Assembly (NCBI GenBank): GCA_002361955.1
Contig: DESK01000017.1
Coordinates: forward strand, 1-37,846
Direction: 5' to 3'
Source of the DNA: Lachnospiraceae bacterium UBA3316
GTDB taxonomy: Bacteria > Bacillota > Clostridia > Lachnospirales > Lachnospiraceae
DNA length: 37,846 nt
Position 1 is the first letter of the stretch, and each line of letters starts with the position of its first letter. Positions 7,798-15,813 of this stretch are shown piece after piece. A model generated the notes under the pieces. It did not search any database and was not told the DNA's origin. It saw only the letters and a program-made list of their open reading frames with translations. Position numbers and translations under genes: made by a program.

Positions 7798-8742
7798 ATG
7801 GAAGAATCAAAAAAGAAAAAAGCAGAAGAGGCTTCCGGAGCTGTGCGCACCTATAAAGACCGCATCTTTCGAATGGTTTTCAAGGAAAAACAAGAATTTC
7901 TGGAGCTGTACAACGCCATGAATGGCACAGACTATCACAACCCTGAGGATTTGACTGTTACAACATTGGAAAATGCCATTTATATGAATATGAAGAATGA
8001 TGTGTCTTTCCTTCTTCATGACCGGCTAACCCTGTACGAACACCAGTCTACAGATAACCCCAATATGCCTTTACGGAATTTTTTCTATGTATCAGACATC
8101 TACTCCAGACTGACACAGGAAAAAAATCTTCACTGTTCTCGTCCTGTTTTGATTCCGGAACCGCGTTTTGTGGAATTCTATAATGGAACAAAAAAGCTTC
8201 CGGAGCGCAGCGAACGCCGACTTTCTGATTTATTTGGACACCCTGTTGATTTTCCTGCCCTGGAGCTTAAGATATTGGTGCTCAACATCAATTTTGGCTA
8301 TAATACAGAACTTATGGAAAAGTGTCACACCTTAAAGGAATATATGCTTTTTGTAAAAAAAATCCGGGAATACCGAAGCAACATGCCCCTGGCACAAGCC
8401 ATGGAACAGACCATTGCCGAATGTATCTCTGAGAACATACTTGCCGATTTTCTAAAGAAAAACCGGGCGGAGGTGATAAAAGTGGGAATCTATGAATATA
8501 ACGAAGAGCTGCATATCCAGCAGGAACGAAGCGACGCAAAAGATGAAGGACGTGAAGAGGGCATCTGGCTTGGCTCGCTCCGCCTTATCCGAAAAAAAAT
8601 GGAAAAGAAGCTGTCACCGGAACAGACAGCTGATATTCTGGAAATGGATTTAAAAACAGTACAGAATTTCTATACCTTACTTAAAGAAAACCCCGGAGCA
8701 GATGAATATAAACTGTATGATATATATTCGAGTAACGCGTAA
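7798..8742 (+). CDS. Rpn-family recombination-promoting nuclease / PD-(D/E)XK putative transposase
   Basis: The 314-residue protein belongs to the Rpn/YhgA-like group (PD-(D/E)XK nuclease superfamily) that is often multicopy in Lachnospiraceae. The N-terminus has the YKDRIFRMVFKEKQEFLELY motif (19-38). A candidate nuclease core follows: Asp75 (FLLHDRLTLYEHQ), then Glu81 and Gln83 as an E-x-Q. The C-terminal third is a charged helical region with a helix-turn-helix-like LSPEQTADILEMDLKTVQNF (about residues 273-292). E. coli Rpn proteins are known to nick DNA and promote RecA-independent recombination; the role here is inferred. AAGGAGG lies 7 bases before the ATG. The gene stands alone between a promoter and a bidirectional terminator, with no transposase partner or terminal repeats. 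Confidence 0.82.
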   Translation: MEESKKKKAEEASGAVRTYKDRIFRMVFKEKQEFLELYNAMNGTDYHNPEDLTVTTLENAIYMNMKNDVSFLLHDRLTLYEHQSTDNPNMPLRNFFYVSDIYSRLTQEKNLHCSRPVLIPEPRFVEFYNGTKKLPERSERRLSDLFGHPVDFPALELKILVLNINFGYNTELMEKCHTLKEYMLFVKKIREYRSNMPLAQAMEQTIAECISENILADFLKKNRAEVIKVGIYEYNEELHIQQERSDAKDEGREEGIWLGSLRLIRKKMEKKLSPEQTADILEMDLKTVQNFYTLLKENPGADEYKLYDIYSSNA

Positions 8743-8765
8743 TGCTCTGTTCCTGTCAAAAACAA

Positions 8766-8820
8766 AAGACTGCCGCCCGGCCTGCTTCCCGGATACGGCA
8801 GTCTTCTGTTTTTATTTTTT
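8766..8820. terminator. Bidirectional terminator between Rpn gene and putP
   Basis: AAGACTGCCG (8766-8775) pairs perfectly with CGGCAGTCTT (8796-8805). T-rich runs follow on the plus strand (8806-8820), and A-rich sequence on the other side gives U-runs for the minus strand. It serves the two convergent genes. Confidence 0.85.
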
Positions 8821-8831
8821 TATGTTTTTCT

Positions 8832-10379
8832 TTATCCCTCTACATTTCCTCTGGCTACGTCCTCAAACTCCTGCTGCATTTCCCTGTCGGGCTCTTTTGT
8901 ACAGAGGCTGACAATGATAATAAGCAGCAGGCTGACGGCAAACCCCACCACCAGGGAATACAGGCCGGTGGCTGCTCCCAGGGTCTGTCCGCCCATCAGC
9001 GGAATGTAATCCCAGAGGATCACCGTAAGGCCGCCGGATACGATACCGGCCACTGCTCCCGCCAGGTTCGTCCTCTTCCAGAAAAGGGAGAGCACGATGG
9101 TGGGGCCGAAGGCCGCGCCCAGGCCTGCCCAGGCGTTGGACACCAGGCCCATGATGCTGCTGTTGGGATCCAGGGCAATGATGTAGGCCAGAACGGCCAC
9201 CACGATTACGGTGGCACGGCTGATCTTCAGAACCTTTTTGTCATCCGCCTTCGGGTTCATGATACCCTGGTAAATATCCTTAGAGGCGGAAGAAGCCGTA
9301 ATCAGAAGCTGGGAATCCGCCGTAGACATGATAGCCGCCAGGATGCCGCACAGAAAGATGCCGCCCACAAAAGCCATATTCATGTCCTTCGTAAACACTT
9401 TCGCGATCATTTCGATAAAGACATTCTCAGTGGATACCGCGCCCTCACCCAGAATCACCGGGAACAGATAAGCCCGCCCCACGATTCCGATGACGACTGC
9501 CATGCCGAGAGAAATAGCCACCCATATAATGGCGATCACTCTTGATTTTTTCAGCTCCTTTTCATTTTTCACAGCCATAAACCTTGTGAGGATATGAGGC
9601 ATTCCGCAGTATCCCAGGCCCCAGCCAAGCTGGGAAATGATCTCCACGGCGCTGTAATTCCTCTCCCCGTTGCTGAACAGGTTCAGATAGCCGTTCACGC
9701 CTCCCGGCACCTGGCTGTCCGCCAGATTTTTCATCAGGTTCTCAGGCCCCATCAGGCAGTACGCAATGATAGGCACTACCAAAAGCCCCACCAGCATCAG
9801 GCTTCCCTGAATAAAGTCCGTGGTACAGACGGCCATGAAACCACCCATAAAGGTATAGGCCAGAATCACGGCAGCGCCGATGGTCAGGGCCACCCGGTAA
9901 TCCATGCCGAACACGCTGGCGAAAAGCTTTCCGCCTGCCGCCAGGGCGGACGCCGTGTATACCAGGAAAAAGATTACTATCACTATAGAAGAAATCAGAA
10001 GCAAAATCTTCTTTGTATCATGAAAACGGTTCTCCAGGTATTCCGGGAAGGTCACAGAGTTGTTCGCCCGAATCGTGTAGCGGCGCAGCCTGGAAGAGAT
10101 GCAGATCCAGTTCAGCACTGTACCGATAAAAAGCCCTACAGCAATCCAGGCCTGCCCTGTTCCCAGCGCATACACGGAACCCGGAAGTCCCATCAGAAGC
10201 CATCCGCTCATATCGGAAGCCTGGGCCGATAAGGCTGCCACCCAGCCGCTCAAGCCTCTGCCTCCCAGAAAATAGTCATCCGCGTCCCTGTTTTTCTTCA
10301 TATAGTAAACGCCGATTCCAAGCATCAGCAGCAGATACGCCGCAAATGCCGCTAAAAACCATACTGTACTTGTTCCCAT
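8832..10379 (-). CDS. putP: Sodium/proline symporter PutP
   Basis: This 515-residue sodium:solute symporter (SSS family) imports L-proline with Na+. About 13 transmembrane helices are predictable, matching the usual PutP length of about 500. The diagnostic helix-2 motif SAQASDMSGWLLMGLPG (51-67) contains Asp56 and Ser58, equivalent to the Na+ and substrate site residues of E. coli PutP. The helix-9 motif IMSTADSQLL (second Na+ ligand region) is also intact. The ATG at 10379 is preceded by AAGGGG. Upstream lies a promoter at 10446-10474, and the M18 aminopeptidase and proC genes precede it on the same strand. The neighbourhood suggests linked proline uptake, peptide hydrolysis and proline synthesis, though putP has its own promoter. 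Confidence 0.93.
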   Translation of the reverse strand: MGTSTVWFLAAFAAYLLLMLGIGVYYMKKNRDADDYFLGGRGLSGWVAALSAQASDMSGWLLMGLPGSVYALGTGQAWIAVGLFIGTVLNWICISSRLRRYTIRANNSVTFPEYLENRFHDTKKILLLISSIVIVIFFLVYTASALAAGGKLFASVFGMDYRVALTIGAAVILAYTFMGGFMAVCTTDFIQGSLMLVGLLVVPIIAYCLMGPENLMKNLADSQVPGGVNGYLNLFSNGERNYSAVEIISQLGWGLGYCGMPHILTRFMAVKNEKELKKSRVIAIIWVAISLGMAVVIGIVGRAYLFPVILGEGAVSTENVFIEMIAKVFTKDMNMAFVGGIFLCGILAAIMSTADSQLLITASSASKDIYQGIMNPKADDKKVLKISRATVIVVAVLAYIIALDPNSSIMGLVSNAWAGLGAAFGPTIVLSLFWKRTNLAGAVAGIVSGGLTVILWDYIPLMGGQTLGAATGLYSLVVGFAVSLLLIIIVSLCTKEPDREMQQEFEDVARGNVEG

Positions 10380-10445
10380 ATGTTTTCCCCTTATCCTTGT
10401 TGTATTTCAGAACCCTCCTTCTGTGGGAAGGTACTAATACCATAG

Positions 10446-10474
10446 ACTTTAACAAATTATAGTGTTAACGTCAA
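10446..10474 (-). promoter_or_regulatory. Putative putP promoter
   Basis: On the minus strand TTGACG (10474-10469), a 17-base spacer and TAAAGT (10451-10446) fit a sigma-A promoter. An alternative TATAAT lies inside the spacer. The predicted start is about 60 bases before the putP ATG. Confidence 0.55.
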
Positions 10475-10503
10475 GGAAAACTTAGGATTTTACAGATTTA
10501 CAG

Positions 10504-10541
10504 GTAACCGTTCGTAACAGTTCAGGTACTTGAACGGTTAC
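10504..10541. repeat. Perfect 10-bp-stem hairpin between apeA and putP
   Basis: GTAACCGTTC (10504-10513) pairs perfectly with GAACGGTTAC (10532-10541); the 18-base loop contains GTAACAGTTC. No U-run follows on either strand, so it is not a classical terminator. The GTAAC-GTTC wording recalls the first hairpin of the repeats at 19735 and 30364, and this may be a reduced relative. Confidence 0.55.
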
Positions 10542-10563
10542 TCTTCCCGGCCAAAGGGTAATC

Positions 10564-11943
10564 TTAGATATATTTCAGGAACGCCTCATAACCCTTATAG
10601 GCCTCATAAATATCCACCTTGCTGGCAATCTCCCAGGGAGCATGCATATTCAGCACGCATACGCCGCTGTCAATTACCTCCATGCCGTAGTTGGCCAGAA
10701 TGTAGGCGATGGTTCCGCCGCCTCCCTGGTCTACCTTGCCCAGCTCCGCCGTCTGCCATGCCACGTTGCAGTCGTCAAAAACCTTGCGGATTTTCGCGAT
10801 GTACTCCGCGTTGGCGTCGTTGGAGCCGCCTTTTCCTCTGGAGCCTGTGTATTTGTTGAATGTGAGGCCCTTTCCGAAATATGCGCTGTTGTTTTTCTCC
10901 ATCACGCTTGGATAGTTGGGGTCAAAGGCCGCGCTCACATCCGAGGAGAGCATCCGGGAATTTTTAAGAGCCCGGCGGAGCGCCAGCTCACTGTACTGTC
11001 CTGCGCAGTTCATCACCTCGGCCACTGTATTTTCAAAGAAACGTGACTGCATTCCGGTAGCGCCCACGCTTCCGATCTCTTCCTTGTCCACCAGCAGGCA
11101 CACACAGGTCTTCTCCACTTCCTCCAGGGTAAACATAGCCTGGTAGGAGGGGTACGCGCACACTCTGTCATCATGGCCGTAGGACATGATCATGCTGCGG
11201 TCAAACCCGTAGTCCCTTGCCCTTCCTGCCGGAACTGCCTCCAGCTCTGCGGAGGTGAAATCCTCCTCATGGATGCCGTACTTCTCTTCCAGAAGCTTCA
11301 GGATCTGCTTTTTCACAGGCTCCTTCTCTTCTCCCTCCAGGGGGATGCTGCCTACCAGGATGTTCATGTCCTCACCCTCGATAACCTTAGCCCCGGATTT
11401 TTCCAGCTGGGTAGCGGAAAGGTGAACCAGCAGGTCAGAAACGCCGAATACCGGCTCTCCTTCCTCCTCGCCCACAGCTACCTGAACCACCGTGCCGTCC
11501 TTTTTGGCCACCACGCCGTGAAGAGCCAGGGGTGTCGCTACCCACTGGTATTTTTTCACTCCGCCATAGTAATGGGTATCCAGCAGCGCCAGGTCTGTAT
11601 CCTCATAGAGCGGGTTCTGCTTTAAGTCGAGCCTCGGGGAATCGATATGCGCCCCCAAAATGTTCATTCCCTTTTCCATGGGCACCGTGCCGATATGAAA
11701 GAGCGCCAGGGATTTTCCCATATTTTCCGCGTACACCTTATCTCCAGCTTTCAGGCTACGCCCTGACTCCAGGACTTCCTCCAGGCTCTCATAGCCATGG
11801 GCCTTGGCCTCCCTTACAGCCTCTGTGGTACATTCTCTCTCCGTCTTGCATTTTGATAAGAACTCCTTGTAGCCCTCCGCAAAATCAAAGACCTGCTTTC
11901 TGCTTTCGCCTTCATATTTTTTCCACGCATTTTCACGCAACAT
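10564..11943 (-). CDS. apeA: M18-family zinc aminopeptidase
   Basis: This 459-residue cytosolic metallo-aminopeptidase of the M18 (aspartyl aminopeptidase / aminopeptidase I) family releases N-terminal residues from peptides. The two-zinc site motifs are complete: GAHIDSPRLD (His99, Asp101), GHDDR (Asp258), DKEEIGS (Glu288-Glu289), DVSAAFDPNY (Asp335) and NMHAPWEIAS (His434). Length matches the clostridial ApeA group. AAGGAGG lies 9 bases before the ATG at 11943. The start is 19 bases after the proC stop, so the two form an operon. Co-transcription with proC and closeness to putP suggest handling of peptide-derived amino acids. Confidence 0.92.
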   Translation of the reverse strand: MLRENAWKKYEGESRKQVFDFAEGYKEFLSKCKTERECTTEAVREAKAHGYESLEEVLESGRSLKAGDKVYAENMGKSLALFHIGTVPMEKGMNILGAHIDSPRLDLKQNPLYEDTDLALLDTHYYGGVKKYQWVATPLALHGVVAKKDGTVVQVAVGEEEGEPVFGVSDLLVHLSATQLEKSGAKVIEGEDMNILVGSIPLEGEEKEPVKKQILKLLEEKYGIHEEDFTSAELEAVPAGRARDYGFDRSMIMSYGHDDRVCAYPSYQAMFTLEEVEKTCVCLLVDKEEIGSVGATGMQSRFFENTVAEVMNCAGQYSELALRRALKNSRMLSSDVSAAFDPNYPSVMEKNNSAYFGKGLTFNKYTGSRGKGGSNDANAEYIAKIRKVFDDCNVAWQTAELGKVDQGGGGTIAYILANYGMEVIDSGVCVLNMHAPWEIASKVDIYEAYKGYEAFLKYI

Positions 11944-11962
11944 ACTCTTTTGCCTCCTTACC

Positions 11963-12757
11963 TTACATCGATTTTCCTTTTTTTACACATGCCTTCATGG
12001 CTTCGATCACGGCGCTGCGGAATCCTTTTTCCTCCAGCACGCGCACCGCCTCGATGGTTGTCCCTCCCGGGGAACACACCATATCCTTTAATTCTCCGGG
12101 ATGCTTCCCCGTCTCCAGCACCATCCTCGCACTTCCCAGTATTGCCTGGGAAGCAAACTTATATGCCTGCGCCCGGGGCATGCCGTCTGCCACTGCCGCG
12201 TCCGCCATCGCCTCTATAAACAGAAACACATAAGCGGGGGAGCTTCCGCTGACAGCCACTACCACGTCCATAAGGTTCTCCGGCAGTACCTCTGCCTGCC
12301 CGCAGCTCTCCAGGATCCGGCAGACGCGCGCGAGCTCCCGGTCATCCACACGGCCATTTCTGCAGACGCCGGTAATCCCTTCTCCCACCAGCGCGGGCGT
12401 GTTGGGCATACACCGTATCAGTTTGCAGGGCTTTCCCAGTTTTTCCTCCAGCCAGTCCAGAGTTTTTCCGGGCGCTATGGATACGATCAGCTGTTCTTCC
12501 CTTACGCAGTCCCTGATTTCTCCTATGACTGTTTCGTAGTACTGGGGTTTCACCGCAAGGATCAGGATCTCAGAGTTTTCCGCCACTTCCCGGTTATCTA
12601 AAACGGCGTGTATCCCATAGGTATCCTCCACCCTTTTCCGGCTCTCCTCCCTGGAGGTAGACGCGATAATTTCATCCTTTTCCAGCAGGTTCTTTCTCAG
12701 AATCCCCCCCAGCATGGCTCCCGCCATATTGCCGCATCCTATAAATCCAAGTTTCAT
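11963..12757 (-). CDS. proC: Pyrroline-5-carboxylate reductase
   Basis: This 264-residue enzyme catalyses the last step of proline synthesis, reduction of 1-pyrroline-5-carboxylate with NAD(P)H. The Rossmann motif GFIGCGNMAGAMLGG begins at residue 4. AVKPQ (68-72) and the signature from about 168, with VSGSSPAYVF, MADAAVADGM and CSPGGTTIEA downstream, are intact. Length is typical for ProC. AGGAGG is 9 bases before the ATG. It is the first gene of the proC-apeA operon behind a promoter at 12818-12846. Confidence 0.95.
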   Translation of the reverse strand: MKLGFIGCGNMAGAMLGGILRKNLLEKDEIIASTSREESRKRVEDTYGIHAVLDNREVAENSEILILAVKPQYYETVIGEIRDCVREEQLIVSIAPGKTLDWLEEKLGKPCKLIRCMPNTPALVGEGITGVCRNGRVDDRELARVCRILESCGQAEVLPENLMDVVVAVSGSSPAYVFLFIEAMADAAVADGMPRAQAYKFASQAILGSARMVLETGKHPGELKDMVCSPGGTTIEAVRVLEEKGFRSAVIEAMKACVKKGKSM

Positions 12758-12817
12758 AGACCAGTGCCTCCTCTTTTCTAAACGGGCATGACTGCTGACG
12801 CAGCCATCGCCATTCCT

Positions 12818-12850
12818 ACTTTACCAAATCTTGTCAATCAGGTCAAGATT
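12818..12850 (-). promoter_or_regulatory. proC-apeA promoter with inverted repeat over -35
   Basis: On the minus strand TTGACC (12846-12841), a 17-base spacer and TAAAGT (12823-12818) form a plausible promoter. AATCTTG (12827-12833) and CAAGATT (12844-12850) form an inverted repeat spanning the spacer and -35, a likely operator. Confidence 0.55.
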
Positions 12851-12869
12851 GTTGCTGTTCACTCCCTAC

Positions 12870-12898
12870 TTGTTTGAGATACGTCATTGTGATACAAT
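12870..12898 (+). promoter_or_regulatory. Putative promoter of GNAT-methyltransferase pair
   Basis: TTGTTT (12870-12875), a 17-base spacer and TACAAT (12893-12898) on the plus strand lie about 70 bases before the ATG at 12970. The promoter is divergent from that of proC. Confidence 0.5.
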
Positions 12899-12969
12899 CA
12901 GGCGTGAGAAAAACGATAGGACTACAGAAAAGCGTTACTGTTCACGGTAACCGGAAAGGAGCTTCATCC

Positions 12970-13794
12970 ATGCCAAACGAAGCTTATATGAAACTGATCG
13001 AGGAAATCTCCCTGAACGCGTGGCCATCCCACAAAATCGAGCTGTACGACGGCTGGCTGATCCGTTTCTCCCACAATTACACCTACCGCACAAACAGTGT
13101 GGAACAGGTGGGCCAATCCCTGATTCCTGTGGAGGAAAAGATTTCCTACTGCGAAAAAGTGTATCAAAACTACCATACCCCATCAAATTTTAAGATCAAC
13201 CCTCTGCTGGATCCCTCCTTTGACCAGATCCTCTCCGACCGGGGCTACGAGATCCGCCATGTGACGGAAGTGATGACCATGCCCATGGATCATTTCCGCC
13301 CCTACGGGCAGGTGTCCGCAGAGTATGAATATTATGGAAGAAACTCCGGCCTGCCGTCCTTTATCGAATACCCGTCAGGGATACTGGTGCAGCTTCGGGA
13401 CCGCATCACCGACGACTGGATCACCTCCCTGTTTCGACTGAACGGGACAACAAACCCCACCCTGCGCCGGATCGTCCCCTCCATGTTCAAGGCCATCCCC
13501 AAAGAAACCATCGTAGCCTTCATAGAGATCGACGGCCGTATGGTGGCCTCCGGGCTGGGCATCCTGGACCGGGGACACGTAGGGCTTTACGCCATCTACG
13601 TGGACGCAAGCTGCCGCAAAAAGCATTTCGCCCGCTCCATATGCAGCTCCATTCTCTCCGAAGCCCGGAAAAAAGGAGCGGAAAACGCCTACCTTCAGGT
13701 GGTGGCAGAAAACACGGCGGCCAAAAATCTTTACCAGTCTCTTGGATTTGAAGATTTTTATACCTACTGGTTCCGCTCCCTGGAGACTCTTTGA
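12970..13794 (+). CDS. GNAT-family N-acetyltransferase
   Basis: From the ATG at 12970, which follows AAAGGAG, the protein has 274 residues. An upstream in-frame ATG at 12874 would place the promoter -10 inside the gene and lacks a ribosome site. The C-terminal GNAT core is clear: a beta-4 strand VGLYAIYVDASCR, the acetyl-CoA loop RKKHFARSICSSIL, and AENTAAKNLYQSLGFEDFYTYWF at the end. The N-terminal half is a second, degenerate GNAT-like or substrate domain, as in the two-lobed acetyltransferases of clostridia. The substrate is unknown. It sits 36 bases before an RlmI-like methyltransferase, probably in one transcript. Confidence 0.82.
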   Translation: MPNEAYMKLIEEISLNAWPSHKIELYDGWLIRFSHNYTYRTNSVEQVGQSLIPVEEKISYCEKVYQNYHTPSNFKINPLLDPSFDQILSDRGYEIRHVTEVMTMPMDHFRPYGQVSAEYEYYGRNSGLPSFIEYPSGILVQLRDRITDDWITSLFRLNGTTNPTLRRIVPSMFKAIPKETIVAFIEIDGRMVASGLGILDRGHVGLYAIYVDASCRKKHFARSICSSILSEARKKGAENAYLQVVAENTAAKNLYQSLGFEDFYTYWFRSLETL

Positions 13795-13830
13795 CACTAC
13801 CATCTTTATAAACAGAAAGGATACTTACCT

Positions 13831-14691
13831 ATGTGGATAGCAGACCAATGGAAAGATTACGAAATCATCGACACCTCAAACGGTGAGAAATTAGAGCGCT
13901 GGGGAAATTACCTGCTGGTGCGTCCCGATCCCCAGGTCATCTGGAACACGCCGAAAACCCACAAGGGCTGGAAAAAGAAAAACGGCCACTACCACCGCAG
14001 CAAAAAAGGCGGCGGCGAGTGGGAATTTTTTGACCTGCCGCAGCAGTGGACAATCCAATACAAGAACCTGACGTTTAACCTGAAACCCTTCAGCTTCAAA
14101 CACACAGGGCTCTTCCCGGAACAGGCCGCCAACTGGGACTGGTTCTCCGAAAAAATACGGAATGCGGGCCGCCCTGTGAAGGTACTGAATCTCTTCGCCT
14201 ACACCGGAGGGGCCACCCTGGCCGCGGCGGCGGCAGGAGCCAGCGTCACCCACGTGGACGCCTCCAAGGGCATGGTGGGCTGGGCCAAGGAAAACGCCCG
14301 CTCCTCCGGTCTGTCTGACGCCCCCATCCGCTGGATCGTGGACGACTGTGTGAAATTCGTGGAGAGAGAGATCCGCCGGGGAAACCATTACGACGCCATC
14401 ATCATGGATCCGCCCTCCTACGGCAGAGGCCCCAAGGGTGAAATCTGGAAAATAGAAGAAGCGATTCACCCGCTGATCAAGCTCTGTGTAAAGCTTCTCA
14501 GTGATAAACCGCTTTTCTTTCTGGTAAATTCTTATACGACGGGACTGGCTCCCGCTGTCCTGACTTACATGCTGGCCACAGAGCTAAAGTCCTATGAGGG
14601 CACTGTGGATTCCCAGGAGGTGGGACTTCCCGTATCATCAAACGGGCTCGCGCTGCCCTGCGGCGCTTCCGGACGCTGGGAAGCCAGATAA
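13831..14691 (+). CDS. Class I SAM-dependent methyltransferase, RlmI-like (COG1092)
   Basis: The 286-residue protein is related to the 23S rRNA cytosine methyltransferase RlmI. Motif I is VLNLFAYTGGATLAAAAAGA (118-137), motif II is HVDASKGMVGWAKEN (141-155), and the catalytic-loop motif is MDPPSYGRGPKG (192-203). It lacks the PUA domain of full RlmI, so the target (rRNA or other) is not certain. The C-terminus GLALPCGASGRWE looks like the normal family ending, so the gene seems complete. AAAGGA lies 9 bases before the ATG. Its last 54 bases overlap, tail to tail, the end of the Na/Pi symporter gene on the other strand. Confidence 0.85.
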   Translation: MWIADQWKDYEIIDTSNGEKLERWGNYLLVRPDPQVIWNTPKTHKGWKKKNGHYHRSKKGGGEWEFFDLPQQWTIQYKNLTFNLKPFSFKHTGLFPEQAANWDWFSEKIRNAGRPVKVLNLFAYTGGATLAAAAAGASVTHVDASKGMVGWAKENARSSGLSDAPIRWIVDDCVKFVEREIRRGNHYDAIIMDPPSYGRGPKGEIWKIEEAIHPLIKLCVKLLSDKPLFFLVNSYTTGLAPAVLTYMLATELKSYEGTVDSQEVGLPVSSNGLALPCGASGRWEAR

Positions 14692-15672
14692 ATGCTGACG
14701 CCCCGGCACGATCGCCTTTACGATTTTTACCATCAGCCAGATCATAGGCAGCCACAGCAGGGTGTTCGCAATGTTAAACACCGTGTGGGCATTGGCGATC
14801 TGCCGGGAGATCACCTCCACCTCTGCCCCCTTGGGCGAGATCCACTGGACAAACCTGGTAAATACCGGGAGGATGCACAGGAAAAGAATACTGCCTGTGA
14901 TATTGAATACGCTGTGGGCCACTGCCGTGCGCTTCGCGTTGACAGACTGCCCCACGCTGGCGATCAGCGCCGTGATGGTAGTTCCGATATTGTCCCCCAG
15001 AAGGATGGGGATCGCCCCTGCCAGGCCGATCACGCTGGCGGCTCCGTCCGCTCCCGGCTGTATGGCAAAATTCTGTAATACGGCGATGGTAGCGCTGCTG
15101 CTCTGTACCACCAGGGTCATCAACGTTCCCACGGCCACGCCCAACACCGGAATGTCAGACACCTTCTCAATCATCGTCAAAAAGATCGGGCTTTCGGCCA
15201 GGGGCTTCATCACATCTCCCATAGTAATAATTCCCACAAAGAGCAGGCCGAAGGCAAACACCGTCTGTCCGATATTCTTCAACTTCTCCTTCTTCGCGAA
15301 GAAAAAGATCACAAATCCCACAAACACGATGGGCCACACCAAATCGTCAATCTTAAAGGCAATGAGCTGCGCTGTCATCGTGGTGCCGATATTGGCGCCC
15401 AGGATTATGGAAATAGCCTGGGGCAGCGTCATCAGGCCTGCGCTCACAAAACCAATCACCATCACCGTGGTGGCGCTGCTGCTCTGAAGCACCGCCGTCA
15501 CAAAAGCGCCGGCCAGCACACCCATCACAGGGTTCTTCGTGAGGATCCCCAAAATCTTCTTCATCCTCTCCCCTGCCGCCTTCTGCAGTCCTTCACTCAT
15601 CAGATTCATACCGTAAATAAAAATCGCCAGACCGCCTAAAAGTCCAAATACCGTCTCTAATGATCCGTTCAT
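14638..15672 (-). CDS. Na/Pi cotransporter family protein, short form without PhoU domain
   Basis: The 344-residue membrane protein has the two inverted Na/Pi-cotransporter repeats: QSSSAT at 63-68 and 190-195, with GANIGTT (92-98) and GDNIGTT (226-232). It probably moves phosphate with Na+. Many bacterial homologues continue with a PhoU-like cytoplasmic domain of about 200 residues. This one stops soon after the last helix (KIVKAIVPG, 316-324). The final 20 residues (325-344) are encoded almost wholly by the antisense of the neighbouring methyltransferase 3' end. This suggests loss of a former C-terminal domain by deletion, although short natural forms also exist. AAAGGAGAT precedes the ATG at 15672. 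Confidence 0.85.
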   Translation of the reverse strand: MNGSLETVFGLLGGLAIFIYGMNLMSEGLQKAAGERMKKILGILTKNPVMGVLAGAFVTAVLQSSSATTVMVIGFVSAGLMTLPQAISIILGANIGTTMTAQLIAFKIDDLVWPIVFVGFVIFFFAKKEKLKNIGQTVFAFGLLFVGIITMGDVMKPLAESPIFLTMIEKVSDIPVLGVAVGTLMTLVVQSSSATIAVLQNFAIQPGADGAASVIGLAGAIPILLGDNIGTTITALIASVGQSVNAKRTAVAHSVFNITGSILFLCILPVFTRFVQWISPKGAEVEVISRQIANAHTVFNIANTLLWLPMIWLMVKIVKAIVPGRQHLSGFPASGSAAGQREPV

Positions 15673-15726
15673 TTCTATCTCCTTTTCCCTGGATTTTCGC
15701 TGTTGTCTTATATGACTCCACTATAA

Positions 15727-15755
15727 AAGCCCCAGGTAAAGTCTCCTTGGGGCTT
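15727..15755 (-). terminator. Terminator of the ArsP_2-like gene
   Basis: AAGCCCCA (15727-15734) pairs with TGGGGCTT (15748-15755). Read on the minus strand the stem ends GGGGCTTTTAT. It lies about 60 bases past the stop of the metal-exporter gene and before the symporter gene. Confidence 0.8.
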
Positions 15756-15813
15756 ACGTAAAATCTGTGTAAAGTTTAAACTGCTGTTTATTTTCTGTCT
15801 CCCGTCAAGCCTG

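Noticed and set aside
7709..7921. 70-codon plus-strand frame overlapping the Rpn gene start
   Set aside because: It overlaps the Rpn start in another frame and shows no family features; the AAGGAGG site belongs to the ATG at 7798.
7798..8742. Complete insertion sequence
   Set aside because: The Rpn-type gene has no flanking inverted repeats or target duplications that I can find, and it carries an ordinary promoter and terminator.
10504..10541. Rho-independent terminator after apeA
   Set aside because: The stem is perfect but no U-run follows on either strand.
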